Source: Leptodactylus fallax
Lineage: Eukaryota > Chordata > Amphibia > Anura > Leptodactylidae
Direction of reading: 5' to 3'
Length of the DNA: 64,000 nt
Assembly: GCA_947044405.1 (NCBI GenBank)
Contig: CAMRHE010000322.1
Span: 1,736,001-1,800,000, forward strand
The notes below the pieces were generated by a model. The model made no database searches, was not told where the DNA came from, and was given only the letters and a program-made list of their open reading frames with translations. Positions 10,880 through 22,616 of this stretch are shown here, piece after piece. The position numbers and the translations under genes are program-made. How positions within the stretch are numbered: the stretch's first letter is position 1; the number at the start of each line of letters is the position of its first letter.

Positions 10880-12850
10880 TGTTATGTTAATTTATTTTCC
10901 AGAAATGATTGTGCAGCTGACGGTGAAAATTTTGTCACCTTGTGTTAGAGATGAATACTGGGGAGAATTTCAATTTTCATTTTGTACCATCCGCTGGGCA
11001 TTTCTTCTTTGAAAGTATTTCTGAGTACTGTACTCCTTGATAATTTTTTTGAGGGGTGTAGTTTCCAAAAATTAGGTCACTTCTTGGTACTTTCCATTGC
11101 TCTGGCACCTTCTGTTCCTGGCTGTTTGCCCAAGCAGCAGTTTTTATTCACATGGGGTATTTTTGTACTCCAGACGAATTGCGTATCAAATTGTGAGGCA
11201 CATTTTCTCCTTTAATCCGTTGTGAAAATGAAAAATTTGACATTTTATTGAAAAGCAAAAAAAAAAAAGTTCATTTTCACGTCCCAAAGTTAATAAAATT
11301 AGTGAAACAGCTGTGGGGTCAAAATGCTCACTACACCCTTAAATTCCTTGAAGGGTGTAGTTTCTAAAATGGAGTCACTTTTATCAGGTTTCCATTGTAC
11401 TGGTACTTTAGGGGCTCTGCAAATGTGACATGGCACCTGAAATTCAGCAAAATCTGTCCTCCAGAAGCCAAATTGTGTGTGTGTGTTTGTTTTTTTTGTT
11501 TTTTTGTTTGTTTGTTTTGTTTTTTTTTAATATTATCCAAGCCTCACTATGTGCCCAAATAGCAGTTTATGACGACATATGGGGTATTTCTGTGTTCATG
11601 ATAAATTGTGTAACTGACTGAGGGGTGTTTTCTCCTTTAACCTCTTTTAAAAATGAAAAAATTGGGCTACTGTGATGTTCTATTGGGGGGAAAATAAAGA
11701 AGTTTTAATTTTCACATCCCAATGTTAATAAAATCTATGAAAAAGCTGTAGGGTCAAAAATACTCACTATGCCTCTTGATACATTCCTTGAGGGGTGTAT
11801 TTTTCTAAACGGGGTCACTTTTGAGGGTATTTTCATTGTACTGATACTTTAAGGACTTTTCAAATGAGACCTGGTACCCAAATACTAATCCAACGAAATC
11901 TGCTCTTTAAAACCAAGTCTTTTTGTCCGGGTTCCATCATGTACACGCATGCAGCAATTTATGACCATATATAGGGTTTTGCCATGCTGTGGAGAAATTG
12001 CATAACAAAACCCCTTGTGAATGTGTATATTTTAGGGCTAAATGAATACATTTTTAAAAAAAAATAAAGTTCTAAATTTCACCTACATATCATATATCAT
12101 ATCATATCATATATCATTAATTCTAATTAAAACGCTTAAAGGGTTAAAAAAAAAAAAAAAAAAAAAATTCCCAAATGCTGTTTTGAATTATTTGAGGGGT
12201 GTGGTTTTCAGAATGGGGTGATTTATGTGGGTTTCTAATATACAGGCCTTTAACATCACCATTTAGAACTGAATTGTTCCCTAAATAACGGGTTTGGGAA
12301 ATTATCTTGGAAAATTTGCAAATTGTTGTTATACTTGTAAGCCTTCTAACGTCCAAAGTAAATTGAAGGTTGATTAAAAGATGATGCCAACATAAAGCAG
12401 AGATATGGTAAATAATATTTATTAACTAATTTCGGTAAAGACAGAACATTTCAGATTTTATAAATTGGATTTATTTATGAAAAATTGGTAATTTTTGGAA
12501 ACATCCACAAAAACTATTGAATAAAGTTTACAACTAAAGCTAGGTTCACACCTGGGCAAGGTTTCCGCCTGGGTAATCCGTTCCCCATTCCGCTTTAAAA
12601 ATGCGGAGAGAAAAGTCCTGCAAGCTATGGGGTCCACGGGTTTCTGAAGGTAACCGCTTTTCTTCCACAATTGGAAACCCGAATGCAGGTGTGAACCTAG
12701 CGTAACATGAAGTGTAATGTGTCACAAAAAAAGTTGTCAAAAGTTGTAAAAGCGTTCCAAAGTTATTACCACATAAAGTCACACGTCAGATTTAAAAATT
12801 TGGCTTGGTCCTTTAAGGTGTGTTTAGGCTGTGTCTTCAAGGGGTTAAAT
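10880..12850 (+). repeat. Modular TTAACCCC-family repeat, about four diverged modules plus 3' end
   Basis: The phrase aggggtgtagtttctaaaat recurs at about 11051, 11354, 11790 and 12190, spaced roughly 300-440 bases. Each time it is followed by a gtcact..gg..tttccattgtactggtacttt block, a ctctgcaaat..gacat.gcacctgaaa block, a gcagttta block and a tctcctttaacc block. From 12290 it becomes the common 3' end and stops at tcttcaaggggttaa. Poly-A at about 12147-12168 and a catatatcat tandem tract near 12086-12117 are local. No conserved reading frame across modules. Broken at 12538-12702 by a MITE. Confidence 0.8.
12538..12702. mobile_element. PIF/Harbinger-like small MITE (GCTAGGTTCACAC type)
   Basis: Ends agctaggttcacacctg and caggtgtgaacctagcg are inverted over 16 of 17 bases. 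TAA flanks both sides (12535-12537 and 12703-12705). The unbroken host text at about 31909 (tttaacactcacatgaag) shows the empty site. 165 bp, no coding capacity. Relatives at 29720-30015 and 63153-63350. Confidence 0.85.
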
Positions 12851-12851
12851 A

Positions 12852-14414
12852 TTATTATGTTCATGGGGAAATCTTTTTTTTTTTTTTTTTTTTCCATTGT
12901 GTTGGGAGGAGTTTGCTGAAATAACTAGATTTCTTTTTTTATATATTGCAGCATATAAAATCTCATTCCACTCATTCTCATTTTTAGCTTTTGGTTTATT
13001 AATTTCTGTTATAGCTAGAGCTACAATATTCTGGCTGTGAAGGATCTCGCCTTCCCACGCTACCTGGCACACCTGCGACCAACCTTTTTTCTTATTCTCC
13101 CACTCAGACACCGTGAGCGGACCAGGTTTATAGGATAATACAAAATGAGCTTTCTAAATTTTATATATTTATTAACCCCAGTGGGTCAGTTACCAAGCAA
13201 ATACGGATAAAAGTAAAATACAGCACAACAAAATTAAAAGGGAAACAAAAGATAAGTCCGTTTCTCTAAGTCCATGTGGTAGGCTTCAGGGTTCTTCCTT
13301 AAGCAAGTTACAGAGCAGGTGAGCAATGTGTCTCCTACATGCTGTCCAGAACAAACAGGCCTGCCTCTTAAGCCGTATGGCTAAAGTCCACACCATGACC
13401 TGCCGTCACATCTCCTCCAGCAACAAGATAACAAAGACCTCCCTCTTCCTGGTCTGAGAACTTTTAACTGAAAAGGTCTCCTCCCTAAGTGATGTCACCA
13501 AAAAGAAGTCCCGCCCCCCAGCCTTTCATCTCAGAACCAGGATTTTTCATATCTCCTTGCTGGGTGTCCGTATTGTAAAGCAAGAGGTCTGATGGGCTTC
13601 TTGGTGAGATCCCATCATATAGACACCAAGAATGACACCCCAATCCCCTTTGGGTAAGGAGATCAGTGTCTGGATCTTTTCTGGGTTTTGAACCGTAACA
13701 TGTCTGCATTCTAAACGTGTGCCTAGGCCTGACGCATCTGGGGAATATATCAGGGCGTCTGTAAGATTTTCCCCGGGGAAGATATGGTCATAAAACCGTA
13801 TCCCTTTTGATGTGTAGCTGGCTCATCATATCTGGTAATTCCACCTTTTTGCAGGGAACCTCTGGGGAGATGACTAGTGTGACACGGGTATGCTAATTGG
13901 GCTATACACTGGACTACACAGGGTCTGGGCACAAAGCAGCCTGACCCCCCTCCTGTAACCAAACTAGTCTTGATACTAGGCCCCAACCCCCACTGTGTAG
14001 TAGTAATATGGACTGGTAGTAATACATCACAGCAGAAATACTTAACTGGAGGTCTCTCATAATCACACTGGCCTTCTTAATTTTTAGTTGACATCAAAAG
14101 CATTTTCCTAGATGGCATAAAACTAAGGTTCAGCGATTTGAAGTGATACTCCCTTTTGGTTTTGGCTATATGTGTATATATTGACAGTACAGGATGAATG
14201 TACGACAGACCTTCCTAGCAAGGCTAAGTTATCATGTTGCTAGTGAGCACTTTTTCCGCTAAAAGAAATGTTCCGCTTGTTACTGCAATTCAAAAGGGCA
14301 TGCAGTTCTTCAACAGTAAAGGACTGTGTAAACCCAACCTTACTACAATTAAAAACTGCACGCAGTTCTTCAGCAAAGTGCTGTATACACCCAGCTTCAC
14401 TGTGCGGCCAGTAA
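12852..14414. other. Unclassified non-coding DNA
   Basis: Poly-T at about 12871-12893. Bases about 13070-14040 have a different, GC-richer composition with no frame of interest. On the minus strand AATAAA occurs near 13171 followed by a retrotransposon-like GC-rich stretch, so a solo LTR is possible, but I found neither its ends nor a target duplication. 14234-14400 holds two similar phrases (actgcaattcaaaagggca.gcagttcttcaacag and acaattaaaaactgcacgcagttcttcagca), a short diverged duplication. Confidence 0.4.
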
Positions 14415-14972
14415 TTCTATCGGTAATTTGTTTTCCAGGACTCCATGACAGCACCACAGGAGGAGTTACCCCTTGACCTCTGTAGGGACAGGAACATAGG
14501 TTAAAAGGCCCACCACGCCCCTCCCATACCAGTGTTTTTCCAATTACTACTGCAAGATAGGTGCAACTCAGTTTTATTTACTACTGCACATGTTGCATCA
14601 CACAGCGTAATGGAGGGAAATCAAGGGTGCTGTCATTATTGACTTTTGGAAAACCAATTACTAGTAGGACTAATTCCTACTTTCCAGGAGGTCCCTCATG
14701 ACTGCACCATAGAAGCAGTACCAAATTAGTATGCTTTTAGGTAGGAATTACTGCTTGATACGGGGTTTGGACATAAAGTTCTTCAGAGTTTTACATAATG
14801 TCTGGAGAACGTATGGAAATTAGACCAAGTTGCTGTATTACAGATTTATTGAACTGGGGCATGTTTACTCTCCTCCCAGGAGGACGAATTTGCTCTGGTG
14901 GAATGAGCTTTTCATTCCTAAGGGTGGCTCAAGTCCTTGAGAACTGTAAGCGATCTGGATAATGTCTTTTAG

Positions 14973-15240
14973 TCATCTTGCTAGAGAAGCTTTTGATGCC
15001 TTTTTGCCTCTATTGGGGCCTCCAAATAAAACAAAAACGTTGTGGTCTTTCCTCACTGAAGTGGTTCTTTCCAGGTAGTGAAAGACCACTCGCCTCACGT
15101 CCAAGGAGTGAAATTCTTCTTCCTCATGGTTTTTAGGCTCCAGACAGAAGGAAGGAAGAATGATATCTTTATTCCTGTGAAAGGAATCAGCCACTTTAGT
15201 TATAAATGAGGGATTGAGTTTAAGTATTATTTTATCCTCT
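14973..15240 (-). pseudogene. DIRS-B tyrosine recombinase fragment
   Basis: The minus-strand frame has FCLEPKNHEEEEFHSLDVRR then VVFHYLERT. This matches DIRS-A FFPSPSSEEEKKLHTLDLVR then CLRIYLQHT at 40280-40370, the segment upstream of the catalytic Arg-x-x-Arg and Tyr of DIRS recombinases. This recombinase, not an integrase, joins the circular cDNA to the genome. The active-site end is not readable in this copy. Confidence 0.65.
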
Positions 15241-15406
15241 TAAATTGTAAGATGGGGTTCTCTTATTGATAGAGATTGAATTTCACCTATTCTTCTAGCA
15301 GTAGTGACTGCTACCAAAAAAGCCGTCTTAAAGGAGAGTAATTTTAGATCTGCAGATTCTGTGGCTGAAAGGGAGAGGGGCATAGAACATTTAGGTTCAA
15401 GTATAA

Positions 15407-15955
15407 AGAGGTTGTCTAGGCTAAATAATCATTTCTAATTAGGCTGGGGGAGGTGGAAAAAACAAACGAACAAAAAAAAAAAAAAAAAAAAAACATGCTC
15501 ACCTGACACGCTCCAGTGTCCTCTCAGGGCGGTCCAATCCTACAGTTTGGCTGCCTTCTTGCTGTTGAATTTCTCGCCAGCTGTGACATCCTGGCTCCCT
15601 TCCGCGGCCTCAGGTAGTGACTTCCCAGGTTTCCTTCTTGAGGCTGCTGATTGGCCCTGTATCCCACTGTGCCAGTTGGTCACTGTTAGTATTATATTTG
15701 TTTTGTATATTTTGTGTACCATATGTAAACCCTCAAATATAAAGCACCATGGAGTTGATGGTGCTCTATAAATAAATAATAAATAATAATTAATACTTTC
15801 GCCGGAAGAAAATAATGGAACTGCAGGACTGGAACGCGCGGGAAGGTGCCAGAGCATCGGGAACAGGTGAGCATGTGTTTTTTTTTTTTTTTTTTTTTTA
15901 CCTCCATCGACCTAATTTAATAAATAAAATTTTTGCCTGGACAACCCCTTTAAGT
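15407..15955. mobile_element. Short interspersed MITE, copy 3 of 3, inside DIRS-B
   Basis: Left aagaggttgtctaggctaa and right ttgcctggacaacccctttaa are inverted ends. Inside are attaggctgggggaggtgg, an A/C run, tgctcacctgacacgctcc and its mirror cgggaacaggtgagcatg. At 15676-15798 the MITE is itself interrupted by a SINE tail. Disrupts the region between recombinase and RT of DIRS-B, so it is younger than DIRS-B. Confidence 0.75.
15676..15798 (+). mobile_element. 5'-truncated SINE tail inside the MITE
   Basis: The phrase ataaagcaccatggagttga then tggtgctctataaataaataa has the same layout as the tail of the SINE at 56228-56487 (aaagcgctgcgaaatatgat..ggggctatataag then a taaataaa run). Only the 3' tail and some preceding sequence remain. 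It lies between ccctgtatcccactgtgc and tttcgccggaag of the MITE. Confidence 0.5.
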
Positions 15956-16108
15956 TGCAATGGCAGGGGAGGAAAGGCTCACGTCCCAATCCTGTGATAG
16001 GTTGTCTATTGCAACTGGATGATCCCTGTAGTTTGGGGAGAAATTCTTTTTCTAAGCATTCCTTCTTGTTGCAAAGAGTTTCACATGTGGTTAATTTTTC
16101 TAGTTTCT

Positions 16109-16504
16109 CTAATTAGTGGAATGAGGATTGACATGTGGAGTCCATGTTTCCCAGTTTATTACTGAACCCAAGTCCGAGAAGTAGAGAGAGAACTTGATTG
16201 CGAAGGAAGGAAGGAAGTTGTCTAGATACAGAATGACTGTTATATTTAATTTCCCCAGAAAAGCCATGATATCTATTATTTTGGTGAAATTTCTGGGTGC
16301 TGATGAGATCCCGAATGGAAGGCAGCGGAACTGATAATGTCGGAGGGATGACTCTGTTTGGATTTCTAACTTGAGATATCTGTGGTATTTCGGATGACTA
16401 GGGATGTGATAATATACATCCTTCAGATCGATGGAGCACATTTCTGAATGTCTGAGCGTGACTGTGGAGTGAATTGATACCATCTTGAACTTCCAGTATT
16501 TCAC
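16109..16504 (-). pseudogene. DIRS-B reverse transcriptase fragment
   Basis: About 130 codons with the DIRS/gypsy-like RT order: SIDLKDVYYHIPSHP (catalytic-motif region with the first Asp), YQFRCLPFGISSAPRNFTKI, then VILYLDNFL, where the usual YLDD box reads YLDN. The second Asp of the box is therefore lost, and the frame breaks after it. The missing catalytic residue makes this copy inactive as RT. Confidence 0.85.
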
Positions 16505-16865
16505 CCATCTGTTCTGGAATTTTAGATTTATGATGGTGCTAAATGTTCCATTTTGTCTTTGTTCTTTTTTATATTAAAAACTGTTTGGAATAGTGACTCT
16601 TGAAGGTCTTGTCAGACGTGACTTCTGATATGGCGTTTAAATCCAGAAGTTTCTGAACATCCTACATCAGGGTCTATTGGAGAAGTTTTGTTTTGACTGA
16701 TGTTATCTGGAGTTTTTCCTTTTAGGGTAGCTCAAACATCCCGTTTTGCCTTTCCTTCTGTATTTTGAGGAAAAGGACTGGTGTCCCTTACAAAGGAATA
16801 GGGGCCTTTTTAACTTTTCTTCTGAGAATTTTTTTCTCCTTCAGAAGCTTTTTCTGAAATGTTAT

Positions 16866-17408
16866 CTAATACTGGGCCGAATACAAAGCTTCCCGAGAAG
16901 GGAATAGTAGTTTGTTTTTTGACCTTATGTCACCCGAAAACATTTTTAACCAGAGGGCTCTCCTGGTGGTATTGGAAAGCGCTCCATTACAGGCAGCAAA
17001 TCTTATGGGTTCTGCGGATGCGTCCGCTAAGGACCCTGTGGCCATCTTCAACAATGGAACAGATTCTATTATCTCTTCTTTGGATGTTTTTATCCTTAAG
17101 TGATTTTCAAGTTGGTCTAACCACAAAGACATGGACCTCGCAACAGACGTAGCAGCAATGTTTGTTGAAACTATAGTAGTAGAGGATTCCCATGCTTTGA
17201 GAAAACCATCTGCTTTCCTATCCATAGGATCTTTAAGCTGGGAGGAGTCTTCAAAAGGTATGGCGGTCTTGTTTTTAGCTACTTTTGCTAGGACATCAAC
17301 CTTTGGGATTTCATCACATAATTTGGTGTCCTCGGGTTTAAAGAGTAGCCTGTTTTTAAACTTTCTGGGTATAAAGAGACATTTCTCTGAGTCTTCCCAG
17401 TCGGACAT
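16866..17408 (-). pseudogene. DIRS-B gag-like protein fragment
   Basis: An open frame of 180 codons on the minus strand starting MSDWEDSEKCLFIPRKFK. It contains VDVLAKVAKNKTAIPFED, DPMDRKADGFLKAWESS and LADASAEPIRFAACNGALS, then TTRRALWLK. The last two blocks align by eye with DIRS-A (FLAEASLHQVKLAAK ... TRRPLWLK), supporting a shared gag-like protein that packages the element RNA. Upstream coding sequence toward 18060 is broken. Function is inferred from position and similarity between elements in this window. Confidence 0.75.
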
Positions 17409-18415
17409 TAATTTTTTAAGGTTTTCATTTATAGGAAAAACGTTACCATTTTTAGATGTGAGATCTCCAAACTTTTTGTGCTGAATAGTATGTGAAGGTT
17501 CCTCCTCCTGAATGTTTATAGTCTCTTACAGCCTGAATTAAGGATTAAGTGTCTTCTGCTGAGTAGTAATTTTTTTTTTTTTGTATTCTTGTGATAGAGA
17601 AGACTTGTCTTGAATAAATTCATCCTTGACTTCACCATCAGAGACATAAAAACATTCTTGATCTGAATCAAAGTCAGGTTGAGAGAAACAACAAATTTTC
17701 GCCCTCCATTTTAGATCTTTTCATAGGAGGTTCTGCTGTATCCTGACTCGAAATCAGCGTCAAGACTGCTGTACTTCTTTCCGGATTATTGTTCTAAGAT
17801 CTGTCATAAAGGATGGGCCTTCCTCTTTTAGCAGTTTAACAATACACTCCAATACAATGCTATGGGCACCAAAAACTGGAAGGAATGGCAGGGAGAGTCC
17901 AATAGGTCTCAACTGGCTCATCACACCATGGTGCAGCATCCCTGCCACATCATCCTTCTTCTTTTCTCTATACTGCCTCCACCAAGATGGCCACTCTGAC
18001 AGAAGGGGCAGAGTCAACGTTGCTGCATAGGAAATGGTCATACTGACTTCTGGCTTCACTGCTGCTGTACTACATGCTGGAAATCAGTGGCAGCTTTCCC
18101 CAGATGCTGAGAACCTGTTGGACTTGAGGGAGCACCGTTCAATATTGAGCAACTTCCCCCCTCATCCGGCAGGGAGATGCCTGCACTTAAGGGACTTCTC
18201 CCCCGTGGAATGGTAATGCACAGCCTGGATAAGAAGGAGAGGTCGCCCCGATCTATCTTTCAGTTTTGCATAGACATTGTTCTGTGAAACTGTCCTCTGT
18301 AGGGACAGGAAGAACACTGGTATGAGAGGTCCTTTTAACCTCTCTGTGTTCCTTTCCCTACAGAGGTCAAAGGATCAATCCTCTTGTGATGCTGCCATGA
18401 GGGACGTCCTGGAAA

Positions 18416-19589
18416 TCAGTGGATTGTCCTACAGACTCCACAGCCTTGTCGAAAGCATCACCGGACCAGGGACTGAATGTGGCTATAGCTGCATCCAGGT
18501 GGTATTAATAATAATAATTAATAAATAATACATTTTATTTATACCAGTACATTGTGCATTACTACCCTTAGTAGGGTTGTGTGAATAAAATGTATATATG
18601 TGCATATAATGGAAGTTAACGGTGGTCATATCTTTATAGGTGGTTATATCCTTATAGGTGGTCATATCCATATAGGTCTGTCTCGTATTCAACTTGTAGT
18701 TTCCCCTTTAGAAAGGATAAATTGATCTGATCAAATAACAGAAAAACCTATAGTGGTTTTGGCGACTTCTGAAGCATGTTATGTGCATGATCTTAAAACT
18801 ATGCTAAACTGGTTGTTTTGTAGTGTGTTAATGTTTATACAGCGCATCATAGAGTCAAAGGTAAAAGTGGATGCATTTTTAATCTTTTTATTCTAGAAAG
18901 TGAGTCTCTTTCTCACGAATTGCATATCATTCTAGTGGTGTTAGGTTTCTTGGTATCATCATATATCCATCAGTTAGGTTTGGCCGTTTCTATGACATGA
19001 GGTTATCTAAATAAATAAAATAATATAAATGATCTTTCTGGACACAAAACAAAAAAGCAGAATGTGTGACCTCTCCAAATTCTGGAGGAGAACAGGGAAA
19101 ATAACAGGAAGGATAAATTATATCATGGTAAAAAATTGTAAACGAGTTCCCAGATTTTTAGCCGTTTTGGCATCTTTTACATATGTGTTTATTCCAGAGC
19201 CACATCACCTCTATTCTTGTTCTATCAGATCTTTCACATTTTGTCATTATGAAAAAATGTTTTTGGACTAAGTTAATTTTCACATGGTGTAAATGAACAT
19301 CCCCTACTGCTTTGCAGTGTATTTCTACATTACATGTTACTAAACCATGTTTTTGATTGTTGGCTGAAGGAACTTTGCATTAATTCTTGGTACATGTAGT
19401 CTGATCTGCAGGCAGCATGTTATAGAACAGGAGGAGTTGAACAGATTGATACATAGTTTTGCAGAAACAGAGTAAGTGCTTATTCAGACAACAGGATTGT
19501 CCGGCCGCGTGCCAGCCGTATAAAAAATTAGAACTTGCAGCATCATGGATCAGCTAAGCCTTTTGCTCTTTACTGGCCCTCCAGAGGAC
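18416..19589. other. No gene; AT-rich tail and short tandem repeat
   Basis: AAT/TAAA-rich run at 18504-18545. Three copies of a 20-base unit gtggtcatatcnntataggt at about 18619-18677. The rest of the stretch shows nothing I can support. Confidence 0.5.
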
Positions 19590-20330
19590 CCCCTCTGACC
19601 AGGACATACCTGATTCTTTTTTCTACCTTTTTTACCCCTTTCTTCTGGGGGCACCAGTATCAACGGGCTATATAAGGAAGCACGTCACCCTGCTATCCCT
19701 ATTACACCCTATGCAGAGGTGAAAATAAGTTGTGCCACCGCCCTAAATAGCATGTGCCCCCGACTGGAACCTGGCACTATTATTGAGAATCCCTATAAAA
19801 TCCCTTCAACCAGAAAGTGATATAAAGAGAGCAAAAGAACAAAACAATACAAAATTACGCCTAAACGAATTTAAAACTCAAAATTAACCAAACATGCAAT
19901 CTCGACATGCATGTTTCGCTATACTTATTAGGGGATGTAGTTGGTAAATAAGAGTCTAGGATATACCATCAAATGGGAACCACAACACAGCTACCATGCT
20001 TTAACATATGTAAAGAAATACAAACAATATAATCATGCGTTATCCATCACAAAGCACAGCACAGATGCAGGGAGCACACTACACTTCCTATGGTGTTACA
20101 GATATCAGATAACTAATCACAGGTACAGAACAACACCATAGTATATCAAAAAGTGGCCCTAAATATGGGGAGATAACACAATTAGGTATGTTTGGCACTC
20201 CATATAACTGGGGGGGCTCTGTTTATATATTGTGCTACCTGCATCTGTGCTGTGCTTTGTGATGGATAACGCATGATTATATTGTTTTGTTCTTTTCAGA
20301 GGCAGCGTGAAATAGAGAGCTAGATATCTT
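19590..20330 (-). mobile_element. Candidate Penelope-like remnant with long inverted repeat
   Basis: Arms caatataatcatgcgttatc...gcacagatgcaggg (about 20027-20074) and ccctgcatctgtgctgtgc...gcatgattatattg (about 20227-20286) are inverted over about 47 bases. On the minus strand, cctaataagtatagc followed by GAAAC near 19930-19905 resembles the hammerhead-like core in the pseudo-LTRs of Penelope-like elements (CTGATGA...GAAA), with two G-to-A changes. No RT is present. The class is inferred. Confidence 0.35.
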
Positions 20331-20710
20331 GCTATTCACTGCAATACAGTAGTACTGCAGTGAATAGTATGAGCGATCAGACCCCCTAGGTTTCAAGGTC
20401 CCTAGGGGGTCTGATCATACAAGTAAAAGAAGAAAAAAAAAAAAGAAGTTTTTAAAAGTAGAAAAAAACACACAAGTTCAAATAACCCCCCTTCCCTAGA
20501 TCACTTATAAAAGTAAATAAACAAAAGTAAACATAAACACATTAGGGATCCCCGTGCTCCAAATCGAAATCGAAGCAGCTGAGAGGAGAGAATTTATTTT
20601 ATTATTCTCCTGTCCCTAGGACTTTTGTTCATGATATCCCCCCCTCCCATTATCAATCAGAAGCATACTTGCATTTTACCCCCCCCCCCCCCCCACACAC
20701 ACACACACAA
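20331..20710. repeat. Hairpin-rich 5'-type fragment of the modular family, then poly-C and (CA)n
   Basis: Two clean hairpins: ctattcactgca/tgcagtgaatag and atcagaccccctag/ctagggggtctgat. An A-rich tract follows. This is the layout of 26690-26880. A poly-C run at about 20681-20694 runs into (CA)n to 20708. Confidence 0.5.
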
Positions 20711-21106
20711 TTGGTTTCACCACATTAGTAACAACCCTTAAAATCAAATTAGTATGTTATTTATTCTACGTGATAAACACCATAGACCTTAAAATTCAGA
20801 TGCCAGAATTGATGTTTCCTGATCATCTGATTAAAAAGTCTTATGTACCCACAAAATAAAAGGTCTTGTAAAGTTACATTGAAATAAAATATTAAATGTT
20901 ATCAGTGTGGGAATGTAGAGTGGGATAAAGTGTTAATTGTTTAAGGGTTAATGTTAGATTTACAAAGGGTTAAAATACACATAAGGCACCAGAGTTATGT
21001 GTTGGTAATATTTATTTCAGCCTATAAATTCAAAATCTATTTAAAAAAAAAAAAAAATGACAATTTTGGGAAGGTTTTTGCAATTTTAATGTGACTGTTA
21101 GGGCTT
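20711..21106. other. No gene recognised
   Basis: AT-rich sequence with a poly-A at about 21042-21056. Nothing supported. Confidence 0.5.
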
Positions 21107-21527
21107 AAAGGGGTTGTACTAGTAAAAGGGTTTATCCATAGAATACTGGATAAATACCTGATTGGTGGGGGTGTCACCTTTTGAGCACCCCCTCCTATCC
21201 TGAGAAGGGGGAGTGTTTTCCCCATGCTGCACTTTCAGCCTGAGCAGCCAGGCTAAAGGTAGGCTTGCCACTTGGTGGATGGGCGAAACCATACTCCTGT
21301 TCACTTCAACGGAAGAGCTCGAAGTGCTAGGGTACCTTACACTGGCTATGTCCGTTGCTCCCATTGAGGTGAATGGGAGCGCTGTACACCAAGTGACGCA
21401 CCTACTTTCAGGCTGAATGCACTGTGGATAAAAACACAAGAGAATCGTGGGTTAGTGGCTACACCTCCAACGATCAGGTTTCAGGTATGGATAAATGATA
21501 AATACTTTTCATTGCATAACTTTAAAA
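21107..21527. mobile_element. Probable TTAA-flanked MITE (TTAAAGGGGTTGT type)
   Basis: Begins cttaaaggggttgtactag with tccatagaatactgg and ends ggtatggataaatgataaat..ttgcataactttaa. Inner arms ccattgaggtgaatggga..., ggcttgccacttggtg and caccaagtgacgcacc are partly inverted. The ends are decayed; the class is judged by the TTAAAGGGG start. Confidence 0.5.
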
Positions 21528-22401
21528 AAAAAAAAAAAAAATGAACTGGGGTCTCCAGGTTTGTGAGCCTGGTGACAGGTGTCTGAACTTAGTAGGCTAA
21601 ATTCATGATCATTCTGGGCTTTGGAGTGGGTGGCTCTAAACCGCAATTGACAGTGTTCTACATATGATTCTGCATACAGAAATAGCTGTCAATCACTTTA
21701 TGACCGCCCATTGGACTCCTGGGTGCAGAATGAGCAGAGATATAAATGAATAAATTACAATTAAATTATAAGTTATACTGAGTCTCTTCCACAACTTGAT
21801 GCCTGCAAATGAGACAGTATTTTCAATGTGACCGATTCCCTTTAAACTACCTTCACTTCCTATTGTACTGTGTTCATTGTGTAGCCTTATAGGTTTAAGA
21901 GAACCATGACTGTTCTATTTCACAGCTGTTTACAAACCCGTTGCTCTCAAATTCCAAGCAAGCATGATGGCTTAACCATCTGAAAGTATTTTATGTTCAG
22001 TGGTTGTGCCAAGATGTCAAGAGGTCTTGGCTTGGGTTCTATAGTCTTATAGCAGTAAGGTTGGCTGAAGCTATCTTTCATTTGCCTCAAGGGGGATCTG
22101 ATCATTGTATCTCAGCAGTGATTTTCTGTAAATGTTTTGGCTATACTTCTTGCTTTAAGGTAGTTTTCCTTTTGGTTATAGCTGATTTTAGGAGCTTGTC
22201 TTAGGGGTTCCTGTGGTGTCTGCATATTTTAACGTTCTGGAATCTAAGTCCGCATCAGTAGAAATGCATTGATTCTTAAGTCTGGCCTGAAAGTAAGAAA
22301 TATGTCATTTTAGCATCTTGAATATTAATAATAAGCATGAACCCTTGTTTTTTTTGGGGGTGTTTCAATCCATTTATCACTGGAAGCCAGAACAATTTTC
22401 A
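21528..22401. other. MITE end and unrecognised DNA
   Basis: At 21825-21846 gtgaccgattccctttaa is the right end of another TTAA-type MITE; its left end is not identifiable. 21850-22400 has no gene or repeat I can support. Confidence 0.45.
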
Positions 22402-22616
22402 CACATAAAGGGGTTGTCCGGTGATTATCTAGAGCAGACAGTGAGTCCCTGGCAGGAGGGGACACACCCCTATAGCCCTTTTCATTTCATTTGCATATGA
22501 AGCTGAGCGGGTCGGGTAACATCAAGAGCAGGTGTCAGCTGTAAGCAACAGCTGACACCCTTGTGTAACACCTGCGGCCGGAGCTGAGCTTCAGTATTCT
22601 GATCCTGTTGTAAGTA
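22402..22616. repeat. MITE end and hairpin next to the LTR element
   Basis: aaaggggttgtccggtgatt is the usual start of a TTAA-type MITE. Hairpin ggtgtcagctgt/acagctgacacc at 22531-22559. These are the left flank of the LTR element. Confidence 0.5.

Larger units (their letters stand above)
14415..18415 (-). mobile_element. DIRS-B: DIRS-type tyrosine-recombinase retrotransposon, minus strand
   Basis: The inverted terminal repeats are ccaggactccatgacagcacc, ccttgacctctgtaggg and accagtgtttttc at 14437-14530, against gaagaacactggtatgaga, cctacagaggtcaaagg and atgagggacgtcctgg at 18310-18412. At 14640-14710 lies an internal complementary region: ggaaaaccaattactag pairs with the outer left end, and tttccaggaggtccctcatg resembles the right end. 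Gag-like, RT and recombinase remnants follow in order on the minus strand. Inverted ends plus this region define DIRS elements, which insert without a target duplication. About 4 kb with a MITE inside; part of RT and RNase H is missing or unreadable. Confidence 0.85.

Noticed and set aside
13070..14040. Solo LTR on the minus strand
   Set aside because: No TG/CA ends with a matching target duplication could be placed; only composition and one AATAAA support it.
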